Of a stretch of 64,000 nt of DNA, positions 23,444 to 35,866 are shown one piece after another. Source of the stretch: Entonaema liquescens (Eukaryota; Ascomycota; Sordariomycetes; Xylariales; Xylariaceae); contig CADCSX010000025.1 in assembly GCA_902805475.1 (NCBI GenBank), forward strand, positions 992,001-1,056,000, in the 5' to 3' direction. The stretch's first letter is position 1. Each line of letters begins with the position of its first letter. The notes below the pieces were generated by a model. That model saw only the letters and a list, made by a program, of their open reading frames with translations. It ran no database searches and was not told the DNA's origin. The position numbers were made by a program, and so were the translations under genes.

Positions 23444-24842
23444 ATGGAGACCACGAGTAAATCTCAGCAGTTTCGCTTGCCTATGTCCAAGAGCTTCTCC
23501 TTCATTATTCCTGATAAATGGAAAACTAACCCTTCCGTCATCCGATGGATTGACAACCTCCCCGGCCCTACCAAACGAGAGGAATCACTAGGACCTGTCC
23601 GTATCCAAACTCCCAAGCGCGCTTGGGTAAGTAAACATCTAGGTAACCCAGGCTGCAGCCTCCTTATAAATTGACATAAAACAGGAAACTCCCGATATAG
23701 GCGATAGCCGCGACGCCGAAAGCCACCGCGCTAAGCGAACAAGAATGGGCTCCTCCATGAGTAACAAGGGGGATAACAGCGGACATGGGGGCCTCGCTGC
23801 CTATAGCCGCGGTCTTATCCGACGAGCCTCTACCATATATCGCCGAGTTATTAGTGGTGAGAAACCCGAAGAAACCTCTGAAAGATCTACAGTTCGCGGA
23901 ACGCCTTCGCTGCCCATGTCACCTGCCACCCTCGTTGAACGCCCTCGCATGAGATTCGTCTTTGTCGGAGATACCGGCTGTGGAAAGTCGAACCTGTTAC
24001 TGTAAGAAACTCCTATTTTGGGCTTCGGATCGTGTGGCCGCTGTGATAATACTAATTCGTTTCAACTATAGCCGTTACTATCGCGATGCTTTCAATCCCG
24101 TAAGTTTCTCCCGTTTAGATCCTAAAATCGAATCACTGGTAGGGAACTTGTCTACTCACACTACGTAGATGCACACCAAGACTCAATATGAATTGTTCAA
24201 CAAGGTTGCCATAGTGGATGAACAGGAAGTCGACCTGGAGCTTTGGGACACATCTGGTGATTTCTCGCTCCACCAGCTCCAACTACTCTCCTACCTCGCA
24301 TGGGACGCCGTGTTTCTGTGCTTCAGCATGGATGATATCGCACACTTCAAGGCTATGCAGAGAAAGGTACGCTATTTTTTGCACCCAGTTGTATCATACA
24401 CAAGCTAACTACAAGGGGGACTTTCACAGTGGATGGACGAAATCTGTCAGCACTGTGGTGATATTCCGTTCATCTTGCTTGGCCTGAAGAAGGACAAATT
24501 CACCGGGTCCAATATGCAAGCCCCTTTTCATCCAGACCTGGACGCGCCGGCTTCTTCTACTCAGGTGAGAATAACCCAATCCTCCTCTTGATTTTCTCCA
24601 CATATTTGGCCTATAATATGCTAACTAGGGATGAATAGGATTCTTCTGGGGCCATGATCATACGCGGAATCAAGTACATGCAGTGTTCAGCAAAGACCGG
24701 TGAGAACGTGGGCCGCGTATTCGAGGAAGCGGTTCGGATGGTGACCTACGAACGAGAAGAACAGGAGGCGCTTGCGCGTTTGCGTGAGAAGTATTGCGAG
24801 CCAGATCCTATGAACTCTGGTGTACATATGTGTTTTAAATAA
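23444..24842 (+). CDS. Atypical Rho-like small GTPase with N-terminal extension
   Basis: Six exons: 23444-23626, 23685-24001, 24072-24099, 24169-24366, 24430-24564 and 24639-24842; 1065 nt, 354 aa. About 150 residues of basic, Ser-rich extension precede the G domain. Motifs are G1 GDTGCGKSNLLL, G3 LWDTSGDF, G4 LLGLKKDKF and G5 CSAKTGENVGRVFEEA; the LKKD and SAKTGENV forms are Rho-type. The residue after the G3 DxSG is Asp instead of the catalytic Gln, suggesting slow GTP hydrolysis. The protein ends MCFK, so there is no CAAX prenylation box, and membrane attachment, if any, must be by other means. The start chosen is the first ATG in frame. It is Rho-related but not a canonical Rho/Cdc42/Rac. 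Confidence 0.85.
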
Positions 24843-27131
24843 GCACGTATTAAAACGTGGAACCGTTTATCATGCTACTTCATAATGCTATGAAACAATG
24901 CCGCCTGTGCAGCAATTCTAAGGTACCTTTGATGCTGAGGTCTTGCTTTATGCTTGGAAGTTCTGCTGTAAGTACGTTTTGCACAACGTCACGTACGTAT
25001 AACAAGTCAATATACGAAATGAGCCTCGCTATTGAAGATTACCTAGTTTATGGATGGGTTGGTGCTGCTGCGGCCTCCAACCTGTGTAGTGAATATGCAA
25101 CCGGCATGCTGGGTAAGTTGAATGGTTACGACTAGAAGCCTCATTCTGCACGTGGGTTTCTAATAAAACTACCCTAACTTGCCTCTCTTCTTCTCGAAAA
25201 TGGATCCCCCGATCTTTAGTACTAATATCGAAGCAAACCTAGAGTTGTTAACTAGGTAGATTCTCGAAGGAACATGTACCATGGGGCACAATAGCAACGT
25301 GAAATAGAGCCCAAGTAAACGTCAGGGCAAGTTGGACAGGTAGGTAAGTTTTACTTTTTAAGGGCCCCTATTCTACAGAACTGCATGGCGTTACGAGGCT
25401 GACAAGTTTAGCGGATTTAAGAAACAAGGAATTGACTTGCAAGAATAGTAAGGTGGTGTGGTTGTGATCCCTGGTGGACATGGTATATAGATATTAGAGT
25501 GAACATTGATAAGCAAAGCTTCATGGTAGTTTGTCTCCTATAATTAGCCCATCTAAGCTCTCAAGTATTAGCTAGACATAGGTACGCACTCCACTTTTAT
25601 CATCAAATAAAGGTTTTTGGAAAGTCCCGAGATGTGCCAGCTTAGGGATATTTCACCAATGATATCTAGTGAGAATCTCACTGACACTTGGGAACATAAG
25701 AAGACCTGAACGTACATTTACTGCAAAGTGAAAATGGTGTCCGTTCCTATCAATGATTTACTACAATTGCAGGACACAATGAAATTACGATACTATAGGG
25801 GAATCATACTCTTGATAAGCTCTAGGTATATATTTGGTTACTTAGGTAAGTTTATAAATGCTGGAATATGTGTGGCTGGTAAATCAAGGGCACCGTATGG
25901 TTATACGCCCCACACCCTATTCATACACCTAATTAGACAACTAACTAATACAACTAATTCATACCTCATAACCTGCGTCTATTTTCGACAATAAATACGA
26001 ATACACGAGCTAGAAGTCTGTGAAGTGCTGTGAAGCGTAAATAGCTCGAAACATAGTCTTGAGAGCTGATATAAAGCTAAGTATTAAGATACAATTTCAA
26101 CTCTGCATAGTTTATGTGGCGTCAGGATCAGAGCCCAGTATGTTCGGCGCCAACGCCTGGTGGAGGTGAATTATATATCCAGGTCCAGTCCCGTGGCTAT
26201 ATTGAAGCCTCCCAGATGCCACAATATAGTTCAATTGGGATGTTAGTTTCCGATAGAGTCTACATAGGTATCGTGAAGAAACCTCAAAGCACTAGTGAAG
26301 CATCTATCGACTGAGGCCCCGAGGTTCTTCGCAACCTCGAAGGCAAACTACACAGCTTTACTCTCATCCTGCCCTCAACACTTGGGTCCTAATTTACCCC
26401 TCTTCCTTCAGCGGTTATTCTGACCAGTCAGCTCAATAATGTCTATAAATGGACTCCCTATCGTCCTTTGAGTTTCCATTTCTGTCATCTCCTTTTTGTC
26501 CAGATCAAGACTCAACGTTAACAAATAAGATTAGCATTGGTACCTATATCTTTAATGACTTCATTTTCAGGGATAAAGGCGCATTGGCTTGTCAGATAGA
26601 GGCTTTCGAAGTGTCAGAAATGAGCCCGTGAGTGAGGTCATACGTAGGGTGAATACTGGAAGCAGCAGCGTAGCCTCTGTATAGTAGGTAGTGTGTAGCA
26701 GAGATCTATTCACGCTTAGCGTTTTTAACTAGTAGCCAGGGCGCTGCGCGCCCTTCATATGATTCAGCGCCGGCTTTGTCAGGGGTCTCACTCGAGACCC
26801 CCTTAGGACAAAGAAGTTGTTTAGTATGTATAGCTCTGACTTCAGAACTACCTTAGTTAGAGTTCCTTGCAGAACAACAAAGCTGTTTGCTCACCTTTTA
26901 ATTTGCCTCGTGACAGGCTTGAGATGAAGTACCTCGCCTTTGGAACGTGATAGACGCAGATAGGATAGACAGGTATACACTTTATATTACCCGTAAGCCG
27001 GGTTCACGCTAACGCCTTATTTGCAAAGCTTGACACAGAGGGACAAGGCTTTGGGCAGGGAGTCTGTAGGTATATAGTGGATATCTAACTTATTCTCGTC
27101 TTCCTACTAATACCATTCTCTAATCCCGCAG
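24843..27131. other. Intergenic, no gene supported
   Basis: Several frames of 60-90 codons occur (for example 24857-25135 and 25728-25994) but none has a motif or good splice context. The right part may contain 5' exons of the broken gene that resumes at 27132, but I could not place them. Confidence 0.4.
26738..26812. repeat. Cluster of GC-rich hairpins
   Basis: AGGGCG/CGCCCT (26738-26754) makes a 6-bp stem with a 5-nt loop. It competes with GGCGCTG (26740) pairing to CAGCGCC (26765). Next, GGGGTCTC-ACTC-GAGACCCC (26782-26801) is an 8-bp stem, extended by CTTTGTC/GACAAAG outside it. It could be a terminal structure of a mobile element or a transcript fold; no coding context. Confidence 0.5.
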
Positions 27132-27361
27132 ACTTTGGGAATTTTGAAACGATCCGGATCGACAGGAAAGCTGCATAGCCTTGTAACAGGCTCAAGCACG
27201 CAACAACACACACACGCTCATGCATATAAACCAAAACTCAGGCAAAAGGTGGTGTTTCTACGTGTGGTTTCTATCCAAGACCTACGCTAAAGCTATCGAC
27301 TAAGGAAAACCCAGCCAAGCGGCAAGTCCTTTTTAAGGGCATCAAGTGCTGTGCTATTTAA
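27132..27361 (+). pseudogene. 5' exon fragment of a gene split by a transposon
   Basis: After a good branch site and acceptor (CTAATCCCGCAG), one frame stays open from 27132 to the TTAA at 27358-27361, except for a single TAA at 27288. It joins in phase to the open frame on the far side of the 8.5-kb island once the element and one TTAA are removed. The product reads like protein (PKLRQKVVFLRVVSIQDLR and GKSFLRASSAVLF). The TAA could be a CAA changed by C-to-T mutation, as expected of RIP leaking into the flank. Further 5' exons are not resolved. Confidence 0.5.
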
Positions 27362-27436
27362 GGTAGATCACCCATCTACGAGCTTACCCCACCACAAACA
27401 TAATTAAAATGGAGCCATTATTAACATTTTTAATTA

Positions 27437-28252
27437 GAGTGATGCTATTTCAAGATTACCTTGCCGGACCTATAATGCAGATTATTCCACCGGACACTTG
27501 TAAGTAATTGGCAACTAAGATTATTAATAAAATGACATGGCTCCATAACTTTTTAAATTTCACAATGTAAATAATAAAAAGTAAATATTACCAAAACGCT
27601 ACGTTTTTATTCTTAATTAGGGAGAAGTAAAGTTAAATGTTATAAATGATGTTAAACTTTGTTTTAAACTTGTATTTGTATGGGAAATTAGTTGTAATTA
27701 AATATTTAACGTTGTTAGTAACATGCGTGGCACGCATTATTTTATTATTTAATGATATTTTTTTTAATTTAAATTATTTATTTACGAAATTAATATTGTT
27801 AAATGTATTTAATTGTGCTAATTAAATGTATGTAAATAGTTTTTATTAAAAACGTTAATATTATAAGAAAATAATATAAAAATATTTTTATTTATAAATT
27901 ATTAACCATTATTTACAAATTATTTATTGTTATTTAAAAATTATTAATATTTATTTGTAAATTATTACTTTTTAATTATAAATTATTTTTAAAAATAACT
28001 TTACGAAATACGGTCGTATTTTTTTAAAATTAATATTAATTAATTAATTAAAAATTAAACAATTAAAATATTTTAAAATATACGTAAATATTTATTATTA
28101 TAATTAAAAAATATTAAATTTAATTTAAAATAATAAAATAAAATTATATAATTATTAATTTACGATAATTTTTATACGTAATTAATAGCAATTGTAATTT
28201 TAAATAATTTACATTATAAATCCGGTAAAGTAATTTTAAAATAATATTATTT
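27437..28252. mobile_element. 816-bp deletion derivative of the hAT-like element
   Basis: The left end (GAGTGATGCTATTTCAAG) matches the reverse-complemented right end of the 42579-45991 element for about 105 bp. About 500 bp on the right match its left end, after allowing for C-to-T/G-to-A changes. The terminal AATATTATTT is exactly the fully mutated form of AGCATCACTC. Perfect 8-bp duplications TTTAATTA lie at 27429-27436 and 28253-28260. It is a non-autonomous, internally deleted copy nested in the TTAA element and is non-coding. Confidence 0.8.
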
Positions 28253-28263
28253 TTTAATTATAT

Positions 28264-28434
28264 TTATAAAAAAATTTAATAATTATATTAATTAATTATA
28301 AAATTAAATTATATAATATAAATTATATAAATTTTTATAATAATATAATAATTTATATATTAATATAAAATTAAATTAATTTTAAAATATATATAAAATT
28401 TTTTTTATAAAATTTATAAATAATTATATTTTTA
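28264..28434 (+). repeat. Left direct repeat (LTR candidate)
   Basis: Begins TTATAAAAAAATTTAATAAT. Near-identical to 33916-34086, with transitions only. Confidence 0.65.
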
Positions 28435-31400
28435 TATATTTTTTTAATTAAAATCGTAAAATTATTTTTAATTTTCCATTTTTAATAACCGTATAAATTT
28501 ATAATATTTTCTTTTATTTAACGGTTTTATAAAATTATTTATTAAGTTTTTTCTATTATTAATTTTTTTTATTATAATATAATTATTTTTAATTTTTTAT
28601 TTTATATAATAATAATTTTTTTTTATATACTTTTTTTAACAATTTATTATTATTTCCTTCGTTTATATAATCGTTATAATATTATTATATAATAATATAA
28701 TTAATTTTAAAAATATAAATTTTAATTTTTTTAAAAAATTACGTATTTATACCGTATTTATTATTATTAAAACTAACATAATATATTTAATTTTTCTTAA
28801 ATTTTTTATAATAATTAATTATAATTTAAATAATTATAATATAAACGCGTTAATTAAAAAAAATATATATTTAATCGTAAATTTATTAATAATTAAATTT
28901 AAAACGTAATTATTATTAACCGTACCGTATAATTTTAATTTATTATAAACATAATATAAATAACTTTTATTAAACGTTTAATATTGTATATATTTTTTCG
29001 TTAAATTTTTTAAATATTTCATCGTTTTTTTAATTTTTATAAAATATTTAAAAGAAAAATTATTTATAAAACGAATTTATATAAATGTTATAAAATTAAT
29101 ATTAAATTTTATAATATACGTAAAAAAATTAATTTTATTAATAAATAAAACGTATTTAAATATTTTAATAATATCGGTTTATTATTTATTAAAATTTTTT
29201 AATAATAAATTTTTTCGTTTTTTTAAATTAAATAAAATTAAAATCGATTTGTTTTCGTTAAATACCGTAAATTATAAAGTTTTTTCAATATATTATTATT
29301 AATTAAAACGTATATTTTTAATAAATAATAATTATACGATTTATATTTCGAAATATTAATTAACGTTTTTAAAATTTATAATAAATATATTTTTACGAAA
29401 TTACTAAATTAAATTTTTTAATTATTCGAAATTTGGGCCGAATATAATAAAATTATTAACGTAAAAAACTATTAAGTTTTTTATTTTATTATTCACGTAA
29501 ATAATATTATTAACTGTAAATAACTTATATTTTAATTTTTTAAATATATAACGTATTTTTTTTTACCACATAATTCCGAATTATTTTAATCCATATAATA
29601 AATTTATTAATTAAATAATTATTTTTTTAAAATATCCGTATAATTTCCTTTTTTTTAAATATTTATTAAAATATTTTTTTAACAATAAAAAAAAAATATA
29701 AAAATAATTTTTTACAAATTTCCGTTAAAATAAACGGTTATAAAATTAATTTATAATATATAAAACTTTAAATTAACAATTAACGTTATTAAAATATATT
29801 ATAAAATAATTTTAATTATTATAACCATTGTTTTATTATAATTAATATTTTTTTATTATATAAATTTTTAAACGTAAATATATATTTTAAATTTATTTAA
29901 AAATTTTATTAATAAAAATTTCTTTTTTAATATTTATTTAAAATTTATTTAATAATTGTAAAAAATTTCTTTTAATTAAATAAATTTAAACGTATTTTAT
30001 TTAAAAATTTCTTATATTTTTACAAAAATAATTTTAAACTATTATTTTTATTTATCTTTTATTAATATTTTTTTTAACGTAAATTTATTTACATTAATTT
30101 AAAATAATTTATTTATATATATAAAATAAATTAAATATTTTTAATTTAAATTATTTATTTATATTAATTTTAAATTTTATAATAAATTATTTACGATTTA
30201 TATATTAAAATAAATAACGATTTTTATATTATTATTATTTAATACGTTTTTTTAATTAAAAATTATCGTAAAAAAATTATTTATTTTATTTAATATTTTG
30301 CAAATATATAATTTAAATACAAATTTTTTAAATTTCCTACATTTACGTTTAATTTAACTTAATTTGTTGTTTATTACATTTTCGTTAATAATATTATTAT
30401 TTTTATTTTTTACATTTATTTTTAACATTTTTATAATTTTTTTATATCGAAAACGTTTTTATATATAATTCGGTAATAATTTTATAACGTTTTTCAAATT
30501 TAAAATTATATCGTCGTTTTTAATATATTCGTAAAAAACAATATATAATATTATAAAAAACTTTTTTTTTAATTAATTATATTATAAAATTATATTATTT
30601 AATATATTTTAAAAAAATAACTTTAATATTTTTAACATTTAATTTTTTAATTATTACAATTTAATAATTCGAATTAATATAAATTATATAACAATTTTTA
30701 AATATTTAAAAATAAACGTTATTAAATTTATAATTTTTTTTAAATTTTAAATTTATTTTATAACTTTTTATAAATATAATACTTTTTTTTATTAATACGT
30801 TTATTTTATTTAAAATGTAAATTATTACTTTAAATATACAATTTTAAAAATAAATAAATATTTTTATTCTAATATATATAACGCGTATTTTATTTTATAA
30901 AAAATATATTTTTTTATTATACCATTTTAATATTAATTATAAAATAATAATTATATTAAATTAACATTTTTATTATAATAAAAAACTTTTAATTAATTTA
31001 TTTTAAATTTTTATCCGTTATTAATTTATAAAATTTTAATCCGTTTTTATAAACTGTTATTTTAATTAAATAAAATTTAAAATATTTTATATAATTAAAT
31101 TAAATATTTTATTAAAATTATAATTATTTTATTTTTAATTTTATATATTGTAAATTATTATTATAAATTTTTATTATTTACAATTATCGTAAAATATTTA
31201 TTTTTTTCGATCGAAACGGGTTTTAATATTTTTTAATTACATTATATTACTTTTCTTAAATATAAAACTTATCTTTAAAGTTTTTTTAAAAATATTTTTA
31301 TAATTTTTCTTTAATTATAAATAAAATAAAATAAATTTTTAATCGTTTTTTTATTAACATTTATATTTATAAATTTATTAATAATTTATTTTAATTTATT

Positions 31401-33915
31401 TATATTAAAATAATATAATTTTTAATATTATAAAATTAATTTATTTTTTATTTCGTTAATAAATTTTAACGGTATTTTAAATATATTTAATATTTTTAAA
31501 TAATTTTAATTATTAATATTTATATTTTTCTTTAATATATATTTTTATTATTGAAATAATATAAATTTCGATTTTAATTTATTATATTATTATAAATAAA
31601 ATCTTTATTTATAAATATTTATAATTATAAAAATTATTTTATTAATGTTATATACGTAATAATTATCTATTTAACTGTTTATTTGATATAAAAGCTTTTT
31701 TAAAAAAATTTTAATAAAAAAACTTTAAATTAAAAAAATATATTTTAATGTTATTATTATAATATTTTTATTTAATTTTTATAATAAATATTTTATTATC
31801 CCTATTTTCGTTATTAATATAAATCCATTTTTAATATTTATAACGTAATTTTTATTTAAAATATTAATTATTATATTTTTTTTAAAATTATTTTTAATAT
31901 TTATAATATATATATTTATATTTATATTTAAAAAAATTTTTTTAATACGTATAATATAATAATAATTTATTTTAATAATATTTTTAAACGCGTAAAAAAA
32001 CTTCGGTCCGGGATTTTTTAAAATTTAAAATTTATAATTTAAATTTTATTAAAAATATTTTTTATTATATAATTTAATAATTATTATTATAATTTCTTTA
32101 TCCATCGTTATTACAAAAATACCATTATTTATATTTATATATTAATTTAATTTTATTAATAATTATAATATATAACTCGTTTAATAATTATAATTATAAT
32201 TTTAATTTTTAAATTTTTTATTTTTTAAATAATTTTTTTTATAATAATTATATTTATTATATTTAAAATATAATAAACTTTTTTTTTTATCTTAATTTAA
32301 TTTATTTTTTAAATATTTTAATTTTATAAATTTATTTTTTATATTTTTATAAACATTATAAATTAAATTACTGGTTTTTTAATTAAATTTTTTATATTAG
32401 AACTTATTAATAAAATTGTTAATAATTTTCGTAAAAATTTATTTATAAAATTAAATAAATTTTTACGTAATTTTTATTTAATTTTTAACTTTTTTGTCAT
32501 AATTAATTAAAAATATAATAATTTATTATTTGTTATTAAATTTTATTTTTAATTTTTATATAATTTATATAATTTACCACCATTTAAAATTATATTAAAT
32601 AAAATTTTTACAATTATATTTTTTATTTAAAAATTTATTTTAAAGCTTTTTTTAATAAATTTTATTTATTAAAATATATGTATAATTAAATGTTTGTAAT
32701 ATTTTCGTATTTTTTCGCATATTAATAATTAAATTTAATAAATTATAATAATACGTTTTCATAATAATTTTAACTATTTTTAATTTATTTATATTTATAA
32801 ATTTTATTTTTTTAATATATTCGATTTTTTTAAACGTTAATATAATTATTTTTTTATATATTTATTAATTTTTTTAATTTTTTAAATAATTATTTTTATT
32901 AATCGAAAAATTAAAACATTTTTATTTCAATTTAATATCGCAATTAATTAATTCCGATAACGTTTTTTTCGTTTTTGATTTTTTAATTATTTTAAACTTT
33001 TTTTTTTATTTTTTTTAACCGTAAAAAATATTTAAATCATTATTTAATTTTAAATTATTATTTAATGAGTTTAATAAATTTAATAAATTTAACAATTTTA
33101 ATGGTTTTAATAATAATTTTAATTTTGTACGTTTTATATATTTCGAAAATTTAATTAATTTTAATAAATTTAATAGTTTTAAATTTAATAATTTATTATC
33201 GGATTTATTATTTATTAATTATTTGTTAAAAATAACTTTAAATATTTTATTTTTTAATTTTTTAAAATGTTTTTTCTGTTTATTATTAAAGTTATTTTTT
33301 TTTTTAATTATTAATTAAATTTCGTTTTCGAACGTTAATTTTTAAGTTTTTTATAAATTAAAAAATTGAAATAAATTCGAAACAATTATATTTAATAAAA
33401 TTTCCGAAAATTATTTTAATTATACATTTAAAATTAATTTATTATTAAAAATTTAAATAAATGTTAATATTAAATTAATTTTTTAAACGTTTACCGCATG
33501 TTTTTTATTTTTTAAACGTTTTGCAATTAATTTTATAATAATTAAAATTCGTATTATCGTAATTTTTAATACATTTATTTGGTTTTTTAAATTTTATGTT
33601 AAATTTATTTACTTTTTTTCACTTATTTTTATTTTAATTATTTTTTAAATAAAATAATTTATCATTACTTTTTACTTATTATTTGTTTTTTATAATTTTT
33701 ATATTACCGTTTTTTAATTATTAATTATATATTAATCGAATAAATTTATTAAATTAATTATTTTTATTTTATTTTTGTAAATTTTATATTTTTAAAATTT
33801 AATTATTAAAATTTATATATTTTTATTTAACGTATAAAATTTTTCGTTTTTAATTTTAAATTAATAATATTATTACAATTTAATTTATTTTTTTATAATT
33901 AACGTAAAAATATTA

Positions 33916-34086
33916 TTATAAAAAAATTTAATAATTATATTAATTAATTATAAAATTAAATTATATAATATAAATTATATAAATTTTTATAATAATATAA
34001 TAATTTATATATTAACGTAAAATTAAATTAATTTTAAAATATATATAAAATTTTTTTTATAAAACTTATAAACAATTATATTTTTA
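33916..34086 (+). repeat. Right direct repeat (LTR candidate)
   Basis: Second copy of the 171-bp repeat. It retains C at three sites (AACGTA, AACTTA, AACAAT) where the left copy has T or A. Confidence 0.65.
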
Positions 34087-35866
34087 CAATTTATTTATTT
34101 ATATTTTTATTATTATTTTTATAATTTAATTAAAAATTAATTATTATAATTTTAATATAATTTTATATTAAATTATTATTTTTTTTAATAATTTTCTTAA
34201 GTTTAATTTTTATATTTATAAATATATTAATTTATTTTTTTATTAAATATAATTTTAATTTTATTTTTATTTTTTTTATATTTTTTAATTATATAAATTA
34301 ATTATTTAAATCGAAAATAATTTTATAACGTTTTTTAAATTTTATTTTTTTTAATGTAATTATTAAATAATTAATTTAAAATTTAATAATAATTAAAATG
34401 TTAATTTTATTATTAAATATTTTATCGAATTTTCGAAATAATAATTATATAATAAATATATTAAAAATAAAGTTAAATAAAAAAAACGTTAATTATATAA
34501 TTTTTAATTTTTATAAAAATTTAAACGTATTAACGTTTAATTTAATTATTGTTATAAAAAAATTAATAAATTTTAAAATTATAAATAATAAAAATTAAAA
34601 AATAAAATAATTAAAAATTATAATCGATAATAAATATAAGTTTTTTTTAAATTTAATATTTTTTAATTTATATTAATATATTTAAATTTTATTATTAATT
34701 TTTAAATTTTAAAAAAAATTTATAAAAAATTCTTTTTTTTAATATTTTAAAAAAATCGTTTAAATAATTTCATTTATAAATAAAATTTAAAAAAATATTT
34801 AAAAATAATAAATATATTTATATTAAAAAGTTAAAATATATAAAAAATATAAAAAAAAAAATAATATATAAATTTTATTAATAAAATATTTTTATATAAA
34901 ATTATTATTTATATAATTATTATAATTATTAAATATAAATAAATATTATTAAATAAAATGATTAAATTTAATATAAAATAAATAAATATTTTTAAATTAT
35001 TTAAAAATTATTTCGTAATTAATTTAATTATTTATAAATATAATAAAATATTAATTTTTATATAATTAATTATTTTTATTAAAAAATTATTATTATTATA
35101 TGTTAATATTATTAAACATTATTAATAATAATAATATTATATTTATTATAATTATAATTATAATTATTATAATTTATTTATATTTTAAAAAGTTTTTATA
35201 AAATTAAATTTATTAACGTTTATACGTAAAATTTAAAAAATATTAATAATTTCGGATATTTTTAATTAAATAAATAATCTTTTTAATAATTTAATTATAA
35301 TATTATTTAAATGTTTATAATTTATTATATAATTTTTAATAATTTTAATTTTAAAATAATAACGTAAAAAATTAACATATTAATTTTTTCCGAAATTTAT
35401 ATATATATTATTATATAATAATAAATGTTAAATAAATAATTTAAATTTTAAATAAAATAATGTATAATTTAAAATTTTTTAAATAATAATTTAACGAATT
35501 AAATAATTTTTTTAAATTTTAAATAATTTTTAATAAATTTTATTAACGTTTTTTTTTATTAATATACTTTTAATATAATATAAAATATAATAACAATTAA
35601 TTTAATAATATATTAATATGTTACGAATTAATTATTTATTTTTAATATTATATATTATTATTATTATACGAAATTAAACGGAAATATATATATTATTAAA
35701 TAAAAAAAAAATAATAAATTAATTAATGTAAAAAAAATTAAATAAAAATGGTAAAAAAGTCTTAATTTATAAAAAGTTAAGTTAATAAATGGATTAAATG
35801 TGTTTTTACAATTAATAAAATTAATTATGTTCGTGGTGGGGTAGCCTTGTAGATGGGTAATCCACC

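Larger units (their letters stand above)
28264..34088. mobile_element. Probable LTR-retrotransposon relic, RIP-saturated
   Basis: Direct repeats of about 171 bp at 28264-28434 and 33916-34086 lie exactly 5,652 bp apart. They differ only at a few sites, all of them C/T or G/A transitions. Size and spacing fit short LTRs around a retroelement body. The right repeat could end in CA at 34088 (mutated to TA at 28436). The body has no readable frame, so reverse transcriptase or integrase cannot be shown, and a target duplication was not found. Confidence 0.5.
27362..35866. mobile_element. RIP-degraded TTAA-flanked element carrying nested insertions
   Basis: Inverted ends begin GGTAGATCACCCATCTAC at 27362 and, reversed, GGTGGATTACCCATCTAC at 35866; similarity runs about 45 bp (CTACCCCACCAC core, ACATAATTAA). 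Both ends abut TTAA (27358-27361 and 35867-35870), the duplication left by piggyBac-like and Kolobok-like DNA transposons. After subtracting the hAT-like copy and the LTR-type insertion, about 1.9 kb of the outer element remains. The interior is AT-saturated with stops in all frames, so no transposase can be read and the superfamily is inferred only from the TTAA. Confidence 0.7.

Noticed and set aside
24857..25994. Small frames downstream of the Rho-like gene
   Set aside because: No motifs, no conserved-looking segments, no consistent exon structure.
34398..34598. Asn/Ile/Lys-rich frame within the AT island
   Set aside because: Chance frame in RIP-saturated DNA.
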